Shown: piece after piece, positions 33,899 to 44,960 of the stretch
How the letters are laid out: each line of letters opens with the position of its first letter
Numbering within the stretch: the stretch's first letter is position 1
Origin: Dactylorhiza incarnata
Lineage: Eukaryota > Streptophyta > Magnoliopsida > Asparagales > Orchidaceae
NCBI GenBank assembly: GCA_033032865.1
Contig: JAWHQI010000228.1
Span: 744,001 to 808,000, forward strand
DNA: 64,000 nucleotides
Direction: 5' to 3'
Program-made: the position numbers and the translations under genes
Notes under the pieces: model-generated
Told to the model about the DNA's origin: nothing
Database searches by the model: none
Seen by the model: the letters and a program-made list of their open reading frames with translations, nothing else

Positions 33899-35411
33899 TG
33901 ATGAGTCCTGATCATATACACATTTATGGACTCATCCGGGCCATTATTCAGTAAATTCACCGCACTTTAGCCTTATTATAGTCTATATTTGATAACCCAT
34001 GCTAGGTGCACATTTAGGCCCACTTTGGTGTGTTTTCGTGTGTATTATCTTTAGTAGTATTCATATGTTGTTAAGTGCCACTTTCAGTGGCTAGATCTGT
34101 GTTTGTGCTGGAATAGGAGGCGTGCAAGTGTTTCCGGTGCAATTCTGCACAGGAACACTGCGCACGATCACTTGTTCTAGTGCGCACGACCACCGGTCGT
34201 GCGCCACTAATCGTGCGCACTTAACACTTTTTCACGAGTTCTGTCTGGTGCAGTGCGCACGACCATCGACTCCAGTGCGCACGACCATCGGTCGTGCGCC
34301 ACTGCTCGTGCGCATTGACCATTAAATTTCTGAGTTCTGTTTGCTGTAGTGCGCACGACCATCAACTCCAGTGCGCACGACCACCGGTCGTGCGCCACTA
34401 GTCGTGCGAACATTGTATTTTATAATTTCGTCTCTTGCAGGTTCTGTCCAGGCAGTGCGCACGATCGCAGAATTCCAGTGCGCACGACCACTGGTCGTGC
34501 GCCAATGATCGTGCGCAGTATTCAATCCAGCGCCTATTTAAACGCCTGTTGCGATTTTAGGGCGGATCGATCATTCCGGGAGCGAGGTTCCTGTTCCGTA
34601 CGCCGCCGACCACCGCCCTGGAACGCCCCTACTTCATCTTCCACGCAAGGGGAAGCCTCCTCCATCCATTCCAAGCCTTCCTCCATCGTCCGTGAGTGTT
34701 CTCCATCGTCCGCAAGCCTCCAAGCAACCATTTTCGCTTTCCGCCCGGTGAGAAGAAGAAGAGACCTTGAGTCGAAGACGACGGAGCACGTAGGGAGATT
34801 GTGACAGCTCTCTACGCCGGAAGCATTGCCCGTCCGAGTCCGGAGGTAGCCCGACAACCTACCATTCCGGCCGTGAACGGCCGCTAGTCTTCACCGCCAG
34901 TTATTTCTGTCTTCTTTCCCTTCATTGCACTCTTTGAACCATGTACTAGATGAATATTGTAATATTTACTTTGATGAAATGGAATATTTCTTTGTTTTTC
35001 TCCATGGTTTGCTCATGATTCATTCCGTTCTCACTCACTCACTCGCACACGCACGCAAGGTGTTTGCTCCGTGTTAGCAAGAGCTAACGACGGTTGTGAA
35101 GAGGTGTTTGCGACCCTCACCCTTTCGCACTTGAGTTCACTTCATCCGCCTCACGAAGCACGGCATCGCAGCCGTTGCATCCACCTCACTTTGCGAAGCG
35201 GTGTTCTCGACCCGCATCTCTGTTGTTGTTGTTGTTAAAATTAGGAAAACCAACCAAAAACCCCTCTTTGTGTTTGTGAAATGCTTGTGTAACAATAATC
35301 ACTGCGCGATTCGTTCACCAATCCTGCATTCCTCAAGAGACCGACATCCGGGGAATTTATTCTCCATAATTATTACTTGACAGCGACCGGTGCACTTGCC
35401 GACGCGCATCA
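33899..35411 (+). repeat. 5' LTR of E6
   Basis: 1,513 bp. U3 has four or five units of GTGCGCACGACC...GGTCGTGCGC (34135-34525), mutually complementary inverted repeats, directly upstream of TATTTAAAC (34534-34543). An open frame of 151 codons (34349-34804) exists in both LTRs but simply reflects the duplicated leader. Confidence 0.95.
34135..34525. repeat. GTGCGCAC / CGACC-GGTCG inverted-repeat array (5' LTR of E6)
   Basis: Each unit reads roughly GTGCGCACGACCACCGGTCG then TGCGCCACT and TCGTGCGC, so adjacent words can fold on each other. The array ends about 10 nt before the TATA-like box. The copy in the 3' LTR (about 39870-40260) differs at a few sites. Confidence 0.88.
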
Positions 35412-35417
35412 AGTTTT

Positions 35418-35435
35418 TGGCGCCGTTGCCGGGGA
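35418..35435 (+). other. Primer-binding site of E6 (Asp-tRNA type)
   Basis: TGGCGCCGTTGCCGGGGA, the characteristic Athila primer site, six bases after the LTR end. Confidence 0.9.
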
Positions 35436-35524
35436 ATGCAGACGTGTATCATCTTGTGTAGTGATTTTCGTTATACGAGCTGTTGTCTTTGAACTTCCTT
35501 GTTTTCTTCTGTTTCTGACAGTGT

Positions 35525-37855
35525 ATGCAGAGACAGACCGCCGGTGAACTCGCACCTTTTGACCCAGAAATCGAACGGACTGCTCGCGCGCGAAGGCGCG
35601 CTGCAACCGTACAAGCGGCCATGGGTGATCAAGTAAACCCGAACGATGATGATGCGAGAGTGCCCAACGAGGGGCAACATCTGCCTGGCGACGAGCAGGA
35701 GGCGGCGAGGCCTCGACCCCGCACGATGAGAGACTACACCACCCCCACTGCTGGGAGTGTGTACCCGGGGTTTGGGACCAACATCATGAATAATCAGTTT
35801 GAGATCAAGCCAGCGATCTTAAACATTATCCGCAATAATGCTCAGTTTTCAGGGCTGGCTAGCGAAGACCCGCATCTGCATCTGGCAGAATTTTCTGATA
35901 TCTGCGGAACCTTCCGCTATGCCGGGATTGCTGATGACACAGTCAAGCTGAGACTGTTCCCCTTCTCTCTCCGGGACAAGGCAAAAGTGTGGCTTCACTC
36001 CATTCCTCCCGGGACTGCTGCAACTTGGGATGCCCTTGCATCCAAGTTCCTCGCTAAATTCCATCCTGTGGACAAGATCGTGAGCTTGCGGCGGGAGATC
36101 GCCACATTTCGTCAACTGGACCAAGAGACCCTTGCTGAAGCATGGGAGCGCCTTAACGAGCTCCTTCGCCGTTGTCCTGGCCACAAGCTCCAGCCATGGA
36201 ATGTGGTCGAGTTATTCTACTTTGCAATCGAGCCCCACTACAGGGCAATGATCGATGCCGCAGCGGGTGGTACCCTGATGAACCACACTCCGGACGAAGC
36301 CCTTCGGATTTTGCGTGACACTGCCTCCCACAGTACGTTCTGGACTGCAGGGAGAAATGCCCCGAGAAGCGGCCGAGGTCTTTTCATGGTCGACTCACTC
36401 CCCACTCCATCTGCGCCTGCTGCTATCATTACTTGTGAAGGATGTGGAGGCGGAGGCCATCATGCTTATGAATGTTCGGGGAACCACATGGCAGGTGATT
36501 TCGCACACTTGACCTTAAATGAATCTGTGAACTATGTAGGAAATCAACCCAAGGGGGCGCCTTACAATAACGCCTATAATCCGGGAGCGAGAAGTCATCC
36601 AAACTTCTCTTGGAATCCCAACACGCCCGGCCAACGATGGTCACCGTGGCAGCATCAAAATGATGCTTACGCCTCCGGGATCCAACCGAGGCCGCCGCAC
36701 CCGGATTATAAGCAAGCACCCCCCACCCAAAAGAAAAGTAATTTAGAAGAGATGATGGAGAAATTCCTGCTTGCAGCTAATTCAAACATGGTAAATCAAA
36801 CCGCATCTATGCGAAACTTGGAGACGCAATTGGGCCAATTGGCTCAAGCGCTAACCGAGCGTTCGCAGGGAACCCTTCCCAGCAACACGGAAAAGAACCC
36901 TATTGATCAAGGGAAAAGTCTGGGAGATACGGTAGATGCCAAACCGAGTGAGCTGGTAATCTCGTGCTCCATCAATAAGGTTGAAACCAAGGCTTTATGC
37001 GATTCCGGTTCCTCCCGCAACGTTATTGCACTGCAAGATGTTGCGAAGTTACAGCTGGAGATGAACACGGAGGAAAGGAAATCGCTGATTCTCGCTAATG
37101 GCACGATTATCCAATCTGAGGGGGAAGTAAAGAATGTGGAGGTAACGGTTGAGGGGACAACTGTAGTAGCTGATTTTCAGGTTCTAGGCCCGCAAGAAAA
37201 CCAGTCCATTCCTATCTTGGGGGTGCCGTTCTTGAAAGAGAGCGGTGCTACCCTTGATTTTGCTACGGGGTGCATTTCCCTAACCAATGTGGTGCAGCAA
37301 CCTACTTGCCCTGAAGCCACAACTGAAATATTCACTCCGCCCCCTCTCGTTATTTCTGATGAATTTCTAAGCGGTGCAGGAAAGATACATGTTCAAGAAA
37401 CAGGTGAAGGAGGAATGGAAGAGTTCCAATCGGATGAGGAAGAAGAGGTCGACTTCCGGAAAGAGTTCGACTCCGAGATGGAGGAAGACGACAGTTCGGG
37501 AAACGTTGACTTGAATATAGTTAGGGATGATATTTATTTATCTCCGTGTGATGAATCATGTAATAAACTATGTAAGCGCTCCATCTCGTGGGCCGATCCG
37601 GTAGTCACCACGATGCCGGAAGTGACGCCACCTGATTCTAAGGCAGAAAAATTTGAGAACTCTCAGCGGTGGCAGTCTCCAACTGTCACCAAACTTAAAA
37701 AGGAAAAACTTCTGCGTGACGCTCGTGCTGCTGCTCTCCGTAGCAAGGTGGCGGAGGTTAGGGGAGCATTGGGTAATACCAGTGCTGGCCCTAAAGCCTT
37801 CACCTCCCGCCTACGTGCTACGGGAGAAGCGCACCATAAGAGCGCTTTTAGTTGA
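35525..37855 (+). CDS. gag: Gag-protease polyprotein of Athila-like E6 (intact, 776 aa)
   Basis: The first in-frame ATG after the primer site is at 35525 and the frame is open for 776 codons. Residues about 1-85 are charged and low in structure. About 105-270 form a Retrotrans_gag-like domain, with LRLFPFSLRDKAKVWLHSIP and the conserved Trp. C304-C307-H312-C317 form a CX2CX4HX4C nucleocapsid knuckle. D493-S-G-S-S with ILGVPFL at about 563-569 form a retropepsin-like protease; the catalytic Asp is present, with Ser in place of the usual Thr. The C-terminal part is acidic (EEEEVDFRKEF), then basic. Gag forms the particle and binds RNA; the protease should mature it. An undamaged ORF in an element without RT means it is recently mobile or helps in trans. 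No pol follows. Confidence 0.93.
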   Translation: MQRQTAGELAPFDPEIERTARARRRAATVQAAMGDQVNPNDDDARVPNEGQHLPGDEQEAARPRPRTMRDYTTPTAGSVYPGFGTNIMNNQFEIKPAILNIIRNNAQFSGLASEDPHLHLAEFSDICGTFRYAGIADDTVKLRLFPFSLRDKAKVWLHSIPPGTAATWDALASKFLAKFHPVDKIVSLRREIATFRQLDQETLAEAWERLNELLRRCPGHKLQPWNVVELFYFAIEPHYRAMIDAAAGGTLMNHTPDEALRILRDTASHSTFWTAGRNAPRSGRGLFMVDSLPTPSAPAAIITCEGCGGGGHHAYECSGNHMAGDFAHLTLNESVNYVGNQPKGAPYNNAYNPGARSHPNFSWNPNTPGQRWSPWQHQNDAYASGIQPRPPHPDYKQAPPTQKKSNLEEMMEKFLLAANSNMVNQTASMRNLETQLGQLAQALTERSQGTLPSNTEKNPIDQGKSLGDTVDAKPSELVISCSINKVETKALCDSGSSRNVIALQDVAKLQLEMNTEERKSLILANGTIIQSEGEVKNVEVTVEGTTVVADFQVLGPQENQSIPILGVPFLKESGATLDFATGCISLTNVVQQPTCPEATTEIFTPPPLVISDEFLSGAGKIHVQETGEGGMEEFQSDEEEEVDFRKEFDSEMEEDDSSGNVDLNIVRDDIYLSPCDESCNKLCKRSISWADPVVTTMPEVTPPDSKAEKFENSQRWQSPTVTKLKKEKLLRDARAAALRSKVAEVRGALGNTSAGPKAFTSRLRATGEAHHKSAFS

Positions 37856-39620
37856 TGTGTGTTTTATTTGCTGTGATGAACTATTTTTGAGTATTTCTTT
37901 TTAATTCCTGCACTCTTTATAAACACTGTTAATACAGGTATTTGGTCCAGCTTAAGGACGTTAAATGAAAGCGCTACTGGGAGACAACCCAGATTTCCGT
38001 TTTCGTATTTCTTTTTTTTTTAGTTCAGCTTTTGTATTTGCTTTTGTTGCCTTGAGTTTGTGCTTGCAGGTTTCGTGTTCGATGGCGGATGCTGCGGACT
38101 ATTCTTGATCGTAAACGCCAATCGTCTGGTATGCTCATTTCTGAGCATTGGGTAACACTTCCTCCCCTCTTTCAGCTTCAAATTTCTAGATATCGTGTTT
38201 AGCTTAAGTCTGGGGGAGCGGTTGTTATTATCCACTGTGCACGAGCTGCATTGCATACTAGAAGGTTGCTTTTTATTTTTCATTATCATTATCATTGTTG
38301 CATTCCTTACACACCACTTCACCCACTTGAGTGCGTGCTTGTCTTTTTGTGTTGTTCCGTTTAAATTAGTTTGGTTGGAATGTGAAATAGTTTGTTAACA
38401 TAGGAATTATTATTTGGAGCGCGATGTCGACTCATGTAGTGTACTAGTCACGTCGCATGTTATGGTAGAATTTGAGTAGAACTAGATTTTCTTTATGCAT
38501 CTAATTTATATTTAGTATTTCTGCGTAAATTTAGATTTAGTATACTCAAATGGTGAATTTGTATGAAATTGACGATAACCCGGTATTGTGTGTGTACGAT
38601 TGCTAGTCGTGTGTTGCTCGAGTCGGGAGGAAGGTTTATCTTTCTCGTGGGCTAAGAACTTGCCCCAAGCGACTCTCGAAGCATGGGTGAGAGCTACTCG
38701 TTGAGTCAAACATGATGTAGGCCACCCTTTGGCTAGTTTGAGCTTTGTTATACCATGTCCATTTCATTCACCTTTGCAAGCCCATGTTGTGCCTACCATT
38801 CCTATTTTCAGCTCCTCTTCATCCACCAAAGCCTGGAGCCTATCCTACTCCCGCAACCAAAACGTTTTTAACTGCGCTCATAATTCTAAACTTGTGTGGA
38901 GTGTGGAATCGTTGTGTTATGATGGGAAAATAATGTCCATCCGCTGATTTTGAACCAACCGGGGGTTACACAAAAGAAGTGAAATATGTAAAAGAAAAAA
39001 AAAAGAGTATTTTTAAAAAAAAAAAAAAGTCCTCCCGAGCTAAAAACAGAAAATCTGTTGGTGTTTGTGAAGTAGGCCGTGTGCACACCTGGTTTTCATG
39101 ATAAGTCTGGGGGTGTGTCACACGAGCGTAGTTTGTGGTTTTGTGGGGTGCAGCGTTCCGATAGCTCACTTGGGTTGCGCAGCCATCGTGTTTAACTTTG
39201 AATATCATACCGTAACCTAAGCCCCGTTTTAATCCTATAAGTCCTACTGATTTGATTTGTGAGTTTGCTAGCGCCGTGGTGAGAGTGTGACCGGGCAAGC
39301 GTATGGTTCACGACGTTGATGGATTTCAGCGGAGTTATTCCTAAGCCCCGATCTTGTCCAACACCCGCCTCAGTGTCTCGTCGCTTTCATACCGGGCATG
39401 ATCGCCAAATTCGTCATAATTCACCAACTGAGTATAATTAAATCTCTACTTACGCTTTAATACTTACGTAAATTAGTTAGCATAGTTAGAATCTTCTTCT
39501 ACTAGAATTTCTACTCGCATGCGTACGTTACTTCGCACCGTACTCCCTTGTGTAATTCTCTATGTTAGCTATCGTTTTCACATTCCACCGGATTCGTTTG
39601 CTCGGGACGCGCAAACAGTT
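37856..39620 (+). other. Non-coding tail of E6 with repeated polypurine-like sites
   Basis: No coding remnants. At 37956-37992 lies GACGTTAAATGAAAGCGC followed by GGGAGACAACCCAG, a conserved block seen after the ORFs of Athila-type elements. AAGTCTGGGGGAG (38203-38215) and AAGTCTGGGGGTGTGT (about 39102) resemble the real polypurine tract at 39621. A(n)-rich runs lie at 38992-39028. Confidence 0.75.
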
Positions 39621-39633
39621 AAGTATGGGGGTG
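39621..39633 (+). other. Polypurine tract of E6
   Basis: AAGTATGGGGGTG immediately before the TGATGAG start of the 3' LTR. Confidence 0.88.
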
Positions 39634-41142
39634 TGATGAGTCCTGATCATATACACATTTATGGACTCATCCGGGCCATTATTCAGTAAATTCACCGCAC
39701 TTTAGCCTTATTATAGTCTATATTTGATAACCCATGCTAGGTGCACATTTAGGCCCACTTTGGTGTGTTTTCGTGTGTATTATCTTTAGTAGTATTCATA
39801 TGTTGTTAAGTGCCACTTTCAGTGGCTAGATCTGTGTTTGTGCTGGAATAGGAGGCGTGCAAGTGTTTCCGGTGCAATTCTGCACAGGAACACTGCGCAC
39901 GATCACTTGTTCTAGTGCGCACGACCACCGGTCGTGCGCCACTAATCGTGCGCACTTAACCCTTTTTCACGAGTTCTGTCTGGTGCAGTGCGCATGACCA
40001 TCGACTCCAGTGCGCACGACCATCGGTCGTGCGCCACTGCTCGTGCGCATTGAACATTAAATTTCTGAGTTCTGTTTGCTGTAGTGCGCACGACCATCAA
40101 CTCCAGTGCGCACGACCACCGGTCGTGCGCCACTGGTCGTGCGAACATTGTATTTTATAATTTCGTCTCTTGCAGGTTCTGTCCAGGCAGTGCGCACGAT
40201 CGTAGAATTCTAGTGCGCACGACCACTGGTCGTGCGCCAATGATCGTGCGCAGTATTCAATCCAGCGCCTATTTAAACGCCTGTTGCGATTTTAGGGCGG
40301 ATCGATCATTCCGGGAGCGAGGTTTCTGTTCCGTACGCCGCCGACCACCGCCCTGGAACGCCCCTACTTCATCTTCCACGCAAGGGGAAGCCTCCTCCAT
40401 CCATTCCAAGCCTTCCTCCATCGTCCGTGAGTGTTCTCCATCGTCCGCAAGCCTCCAAGCAACCATTTTCGCTTTCCGCCCGGTGAGAAGAAGAAGAGAC
40501 CTTGAGTCGAAGACGACGGAGCACGTAGGGAGATTGTGACAGCTCTCTACGCCGGAAGCATTGCCCGTCCGAGTCCGGAGGTAGCCCGACAACCTACCAT
40601 TCCGGCCGTGAACGGCCGCTAGTCTTCACCGCCGGTTATTTCTGTCTTCTTTCCCTTCATTGCACTCTTTGAACCATGTACTAGATGAATATTGTAATAT
40701 TTACTTTGATGAAAATGAATATTTCTTTGTTTTTCTCCATGGTTTGCTCATGATTCATTCCGTTCTCACTCACTCACTCGCACACGCACGCAAGGTGTTG
40801 CTCCGTGTTAGCAAGAGCTAACGACGGTTGTGAAGAGGTGTTTGCGACCCTCACCCTTTCGCACTTGAGTTCACTTCATCCGCCTCACGAAGCACGGCAT
40901 CGCAGCCGTTGCATCCACCTCACTTTGCGAAGCGGTGTTCTCGACCCGCATCTCTGTTGTTGTTGTTAAAATTAGGAAAACCAACCAAAAACCCCTCTTT
41001 GTGTTTGTGAAACGCTTGTGTAACAATAATCACTGCGCGATTCGTTCACCCATCCTGCATTCCTCAAGAGACCGACATCCGGGGAATTTATTCTCCACAA
41101 TTATTACTTGACAGCGACCGGTGCACTTGCCGACGCGCATCA
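39634..41142 (+). repeat. 3' LTR of E6
   Basis: 1,509 bp, about 99% identical by eye to the 5' LTR. Differences include loss of one GTT unit in a GTTGTT run, single-base changes in the inverted-repeat array (CGCACG to CGCATG) and a GAAATG/GAAACG change near the end. Confidence 0.95.
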
Positions 41143-41147
41143 ACACT

Positions 41148-42534
41148 CAGGCCCTCAAGCCCTACACAACATAGAACCGCAAGTCATGTGCCTACAGCCT
41201 AGGCCCGCAAGCCCCTACTACGCCCGAGCCCTCAAGCTCGACAAGATCGGACCCGCAAGTCCACTGCCCTGGCCCTCAAGCCTCATAGCTCTCCAGCCCA
41301 CAAGCTAGACGGTGTCAGACCCGCAAGTCCACTGCCCTGGCCCTCAAGCCTCACAGCTCTCCAGCCCTCAAGCTAGACAAATAGGCCCGCAAGCCTTTAC
41401 AAGAGATTACAGTAGAAATGACTGTAACTTCTGCCGGATGAAGATTGGCAACTTTAGCCTGATGAAGATTGGCTTCTTTAGGTTGAAGAAGATGCTTCTT
41501 GATCTGGAGATTCAGCACTGGATCTTCTTCAGCCTTCACTTCTTTTGCGTGGTGTTGATCGGCTACTTTTCAGTCGATGATGATGACTAATTCTTCAGAG
41601 AGCACTTGATGCTTGATCTCTACTTGATCTTCTTCTTCTCCGCCGAGAATACTGTTCTATTGAAGTGCAGCGGCGGGATACTTTTACGTTCTTTTTCTCT
41701 TTCTTCGAAGATGTGTTTTCTAGCGCATCACTATTCCCTTTTATAGGACAAATCAGCTGCATAACGGTAACATGTGATGTCATTTAATGTCAGACACCCA
41801 TTCCATAAGAGCACGCACTGATTGGACAATCAGGCGGCGACATTAAATGCTGACAGCGCGTCCGCAACATTGGATTCTGTCTCGACGATACTCCCATTAT
41901 TACGATGTCATGGACAATATCTCGATGACAGGACTTTGTCGAACCCTTACGCCTTGATAGATTTTCAGTTATTCTTGCTTCTGCATCTCATGCTGGTATC
42001 TCAACGATACGAGATATTCTTGCTCTTCTGTATATACGACGATACACCATCTCTGACTGTGTCGTCGTAATCACTTTGATTTCTCGACGACACGCCTTCT
42101 TTACGACGATGTTCGACGCCATCAGTCATACTTAGCCTTTTCAGTGACAAGGCTTCTTCACAATGATGTCAGTTCTTTCTCGACGACAAGGCCACTTTGG
42201 TGAAGTCGACGATACTGCGTCTTCTCTGCGTTCGACGATCTTGCTTCTGCGTTCGACGAACACGCCAAGTCTCAGCAGTCGTCGATCTTCCTTCTGAGTT
42301 CGACGATCTTGCTTTTGTGTTCGACGAACACGCCAAGTCTCAGCGGTCATCGATCTTCCTTCTGAGTTCGATGAACTCCATTCTGCGTTCGACGAACTTC
42401 CTTCTGCGTTTGACGAATCTGTTCCACTACCTTCCTGAGATTTATAAGCTAGAGAAGCCATCAAATACAAAGTGAAGTTTCCTTGACTTGGTGACTTCTT
42501 CAAATCAGGAATCATTTGGGCAAGATTCCCAACA
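41148..42534 (-). repeat. 3' LTR of E7, main piece
   Basis: Continues from 33898 and matches 47034-48395. TATA-like TATAAAAGGG (41745-41736). U3 (42175-42420) has GTTCGACGAA / TCGTCGA words. The R/U5 side carries many CCCGCAAG / CCTCAAG words (to about 41400). Confidence 0.9.
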
Positions 42535-42549
42535 ACCTCCCCCTATTGG
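42535..42549 (-). other. Polypurine tract of E7
   Basis: CCAATAGGGGGAGGT on the minus strand, directly before the 3' LTR. Confidence 0.8.
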
Positions 42550-42931
42550 AAGAAGTCAGAATCTCAATTCAAGACTACTTTCACTTGACAATAGATATTA
42601 TAATCTTAACTTTTGAGCATGTAAGATTGTACTTATCTTTCACTAAACATCCTGAGTACATCAAACTTGTAGCTCCCCCTTGATTTGATGTCTCTTCTTT
42701 TATGGCTCCCCCTACTTCTTTCTCCCTCTATCTTTGAGGTCGTCTTCTTGAGCATCATCTTGTCTGGAACATTTGAAGCCCTTTCTCCCCCTTTCTGACT
42801 TCTTTTCTGGAGCTCTTCTCTTACTAGACAATAGTCCAAGGCTCCCCCTTGCTCGGTCATAGTTCATCGAAACCCTGAGAAATTTTCTTAACAATTATCT
42901 AAAAAGGGATTAGAGAAAAGTAAGTAGAAGA
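42550..42931 (-). other. 3' untranslated interior of E7
   Basis: Pyrimidine-rich on the plus strand with repeated GGCTCCCCCTT / CTCCCCCT words, i.e. several AAGGGGGAG-type purine clusters in sense direction between RNase H and the polypurine tract. No ORF. Confidence 0.6.
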
Positions 42932-43395
42932 TCACTCTAAGTTTAACATCCCCAGTTGGAATTTGAAGAAATTAAACTTAGCTTCATCTAAGGGCTTTGT
43001 AAATATATCAACCACTTGTTTGTCTGTTGGGAAAAACTCAAGGGTGATATCTTCATTTTCCACATGCTCCCTGATGAAGTGATACCTGATCTCAATATGC
43101 TTAGTCTTGCTGTGAGAGACAAGGTTCTTAGAAATTGAGATTGCACTTGAAGAGTCACAAAACAGGGGTGTTTTGGTCATCTTTAGGTTGTAGTCTTCAA
43201 GTTGATGTTTGATCCATAGCAGTTGGGCACAGCAGCTCCCAGCAGAGATATACTCCGATTCTACTGTTGAGATTGCCACACTAGTCTGCTTCTTACTGCT
43301 CCAAGAGATCAGTCTTCCACCAAGGAACTGACATGTACCTGATGTACTCTTCCAGTCTTCCTTTCATCCTGCATAACCTGTATCACCTGCAACTG
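42932..43395 (-). pseudogene. C-terminal RNase H of E7 (truncated pol)
   Basis: The minus frame keeps KSTSGTCQFLGGRLISWSSKK (split by a stop near 43360), then AISTVESEYISAGSCCAQLLW, CDSSSAISISKNLVSHSKTKHI and DIFTKPLDEAKF, the classic end of Ty1/copia pol. The part before about 43395, i.e. integrase, RT and the RNase H start, is missing and replaced by the accessory unit. RNase H would degrade the RNA of the RNA-DNA hybrid during copying. Confidence 0.92.
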
Positions 43396-43713
43396 ATGTC
43401 TAGCATAGACCCATGTACGTTTTTATGACATTTTGCCAGCTAAGTATGCAAGGTGCGAGGCACGTTATCAGTTATCAGCAAGCAATAACTAGATATAGCA
43501 GTGATTGCACATTTATGAATACCAAACATATCCAGAATAGCATGCCACAATATTACCATAGGCAAATGCCTTATAAGCATTCATAGAAAATTGTTCATAT
43601 ACTAAGATTGTTCATATATACCAAACTATTTTAAATAGGAGGACCAATTGTTCTTGAGGTACTATTATCCTTAGAAATCTACGTCATTCAATTGTTTTGA
43701 ACAAGAAGTTTCC
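43396..43713 (-). other. Downstream part of the E7 accessory unit
   Basis: AT-rich, non-coding, between the stop of the accessory ORF and the RNase H fragment. It looks like a 3' untranslated region by composition; no retroelement motif seen. Confidence 0.45.
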
Positions 43714-44562
43714 TTATGGCATGCCGGAGCTGGCTCCCTTCGTTTCCATCTTCTTCATTCGCCTGTAGAAGTCAGTAGGCTTCGGGATCTTCTTTGGAGG
43801 AGGAGGAGGGTCGTGGGGAAAGGCAATCTTATGTCGCTTCCTTTCTTCCAGGTCTTGTACGTGACGATTCCATTATGTGGAGGAGTAGACTCTTTCATGG
43901 TCTTTCTGGGCGTGACCAAATGCTATCCATGACTTTGTGATCATTTTGCTTGAGCGAGCTCTCCACTGGCTTGATTCTGGATCCTGCTTTACCTCATTTA
44001 TTCTCTTCTTTCTATACTCTTCGCAGGAGGTTTTCCTTTTCTTTCTAGGTGTTGAGGATTCATCCGATTCCGCTTCAGAGTCAGAGCTAATGGAGGGTTC
44101 AGTGTGTACATATGCGGATGGGGTTATTTGGTGTGCTTGCTTTATTTGATTAATTACCCCTCTTGCTTGATGTGAACAAGCGGCTATGCTTCCCTTAATC
44201 TCCTCCTGGATTTCTTCTTTAATCCTCCTTTCCCCGTCTTGGATTTCTTTCGTTACTGACTCCTTTAGTTCGAACAACTATTCTAGGATCTCCCGATCCC
44301 CGACATCTATGAAGTTTCTTACTTCCAGAAGATTAGCGTATAGGGTTTGCTCGTGGTTGGCAATTCTGTTTATGATGAGGGCGGTGGACTCCGTATGTTG
44401 AGTGTGAAGTTGAGAGATGTCCTCCTTTATTGATTTTACCTCTTCCTTCATCTCATCCCTGATTTTGTTCACTGCTTTCTCTATGAAAGTCTCCATTCGC
44501 TCCCACAGAGCTGTAAGCATCGTAGAGGAGGGAATCTCACCTGTCCCTTTTTCGGTAGCCAT
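43714..44562 (-). pseudogene. Accessory coiled-coil protein of E7, unidentified (282 codons, two stops)
   Basis: The ATG at 44562-44560 (MATEKGTGEIPSSTML) starts one frame to a final stop at 43716-43714. It is interrupted only by TAG at 44280-44278 and TAA at 43875-43873, with no frameshift. Residues about 15-150 are a long charged helix (IRDEMKEEVKSIKEDISQLH, VTKEIQDGERRIKEEIQEEI), probably a coiled coil. An acidic Ser-rich stretch (SSDSEAESDESS) and a basic cluster RKKRK (a nuclear-localisation-like motif) follow. A basic Trp-containing segment and PPPPPKKIPKPTDFY come near the end. I do not recognise the family. Position between gag and RNase H is wrong for a Sirevirus env-like gene. It could be a captured host gene, an integrated viral gene or an element-specific gene. 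Confidence 0.6.
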
Positions 44563-44639
44563 TGTCCTTGGGAAGGCGATACGACGGAGATGAGGAGGGG
44601 ATTTGTCGATTGAGTAGTTTGAGGCCGACGATAGAGTGA

Positions 44640-44960
44640 TTTTTGCATTCACTCTATTTATAGGGCAAGTAGGTGAAGAGGCGCGTACCTTCGACGCCGT
44701 TGATGAATGATCAGACGGCTCCGATGGACCGATCCTAGTGCCGAATTAGAAGGCTCGTCTTTATTTTGCTGATACTGTTTTTATCGTTGAGACATGTCCA
44801 GGGTGTGCATCCCTCCTGCCAGGTCCATTTGTCGTCGTGATATCTACTATGTCGTCGACATATCTTATTGTATCGACGATACAATTCTTCCTTACATGTC
44901 TGCCTAAGGCATTCTTCCACCCTGCTTGGGAGTTACCCTTTGGTATCAACCCTGCACTAA
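44640..44960 (-). promoter_or_regulatory. Promoter-like region of the E7 accessory gene
   Basis: In sense (minus) direction: TATCGTCGATAC, ATGTCGACGACAT (a 13-nt palindrome) and CACGACGAC words near 44880-44830; then CGTCTGATCATTCATCAACGGC (44723-44698 region), resembling CCAACGG-type elements of plant promoters; then TATAAATAG (44661-44653); then a 90-nt leader before the ATG. A short frame across the words contains a chance YVDD string; I do not read it as a reverse transcriptase. Confidence 0.45.

Larger units (their letters stand above)
33899..41142 (+). mobile_element. E6: young Athila-like element with gag-protease only
   Basis: 7.24 kb, ACACT target duplication (33894-33898 and 41143-41147), LTRs starting TGATGAGTCCTG and ending CGACGCGCATCA, an Asp-tRNA-type primer site (35418-35435), one long intact gag-protease ORF, a 1.77-kb non-coding tail and a polypurine tract AAGTATGGGGGTG (39621-39633). 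RT, RNase H and integrase are absent, so it depends on an autonomous partner for copying. The LTR pair differs at about 15 positions over 1.5 kb by eye, many of them C/T. This is the youngest insertion in the window. Confidence 0.95.

Noticed and set aside
34349..34804. 151-codon plus frame, repeated at 40084-40539, and a 107-codon minus frame
   Set aside because: Identical because the two LTRs of E6 are copies. They cover the inverted-repeat array and leader; no protein-like conservation beyond that.
43540..43560. CAATATTACC, similar to the nick site of geminiviruses
   Set aside because: One base off the usual TAATATTAC, no flanking GC-rich inverted repeat, and no Rep-like coding sequence nearby.
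44830..44880. YVDD string in a short minus frame, a possible reverse transcriptase site
   Set aside because: It comes from the palindromic ATGTCGACGACAT words upstream of a TATA box; none of the other RT motifs are present.
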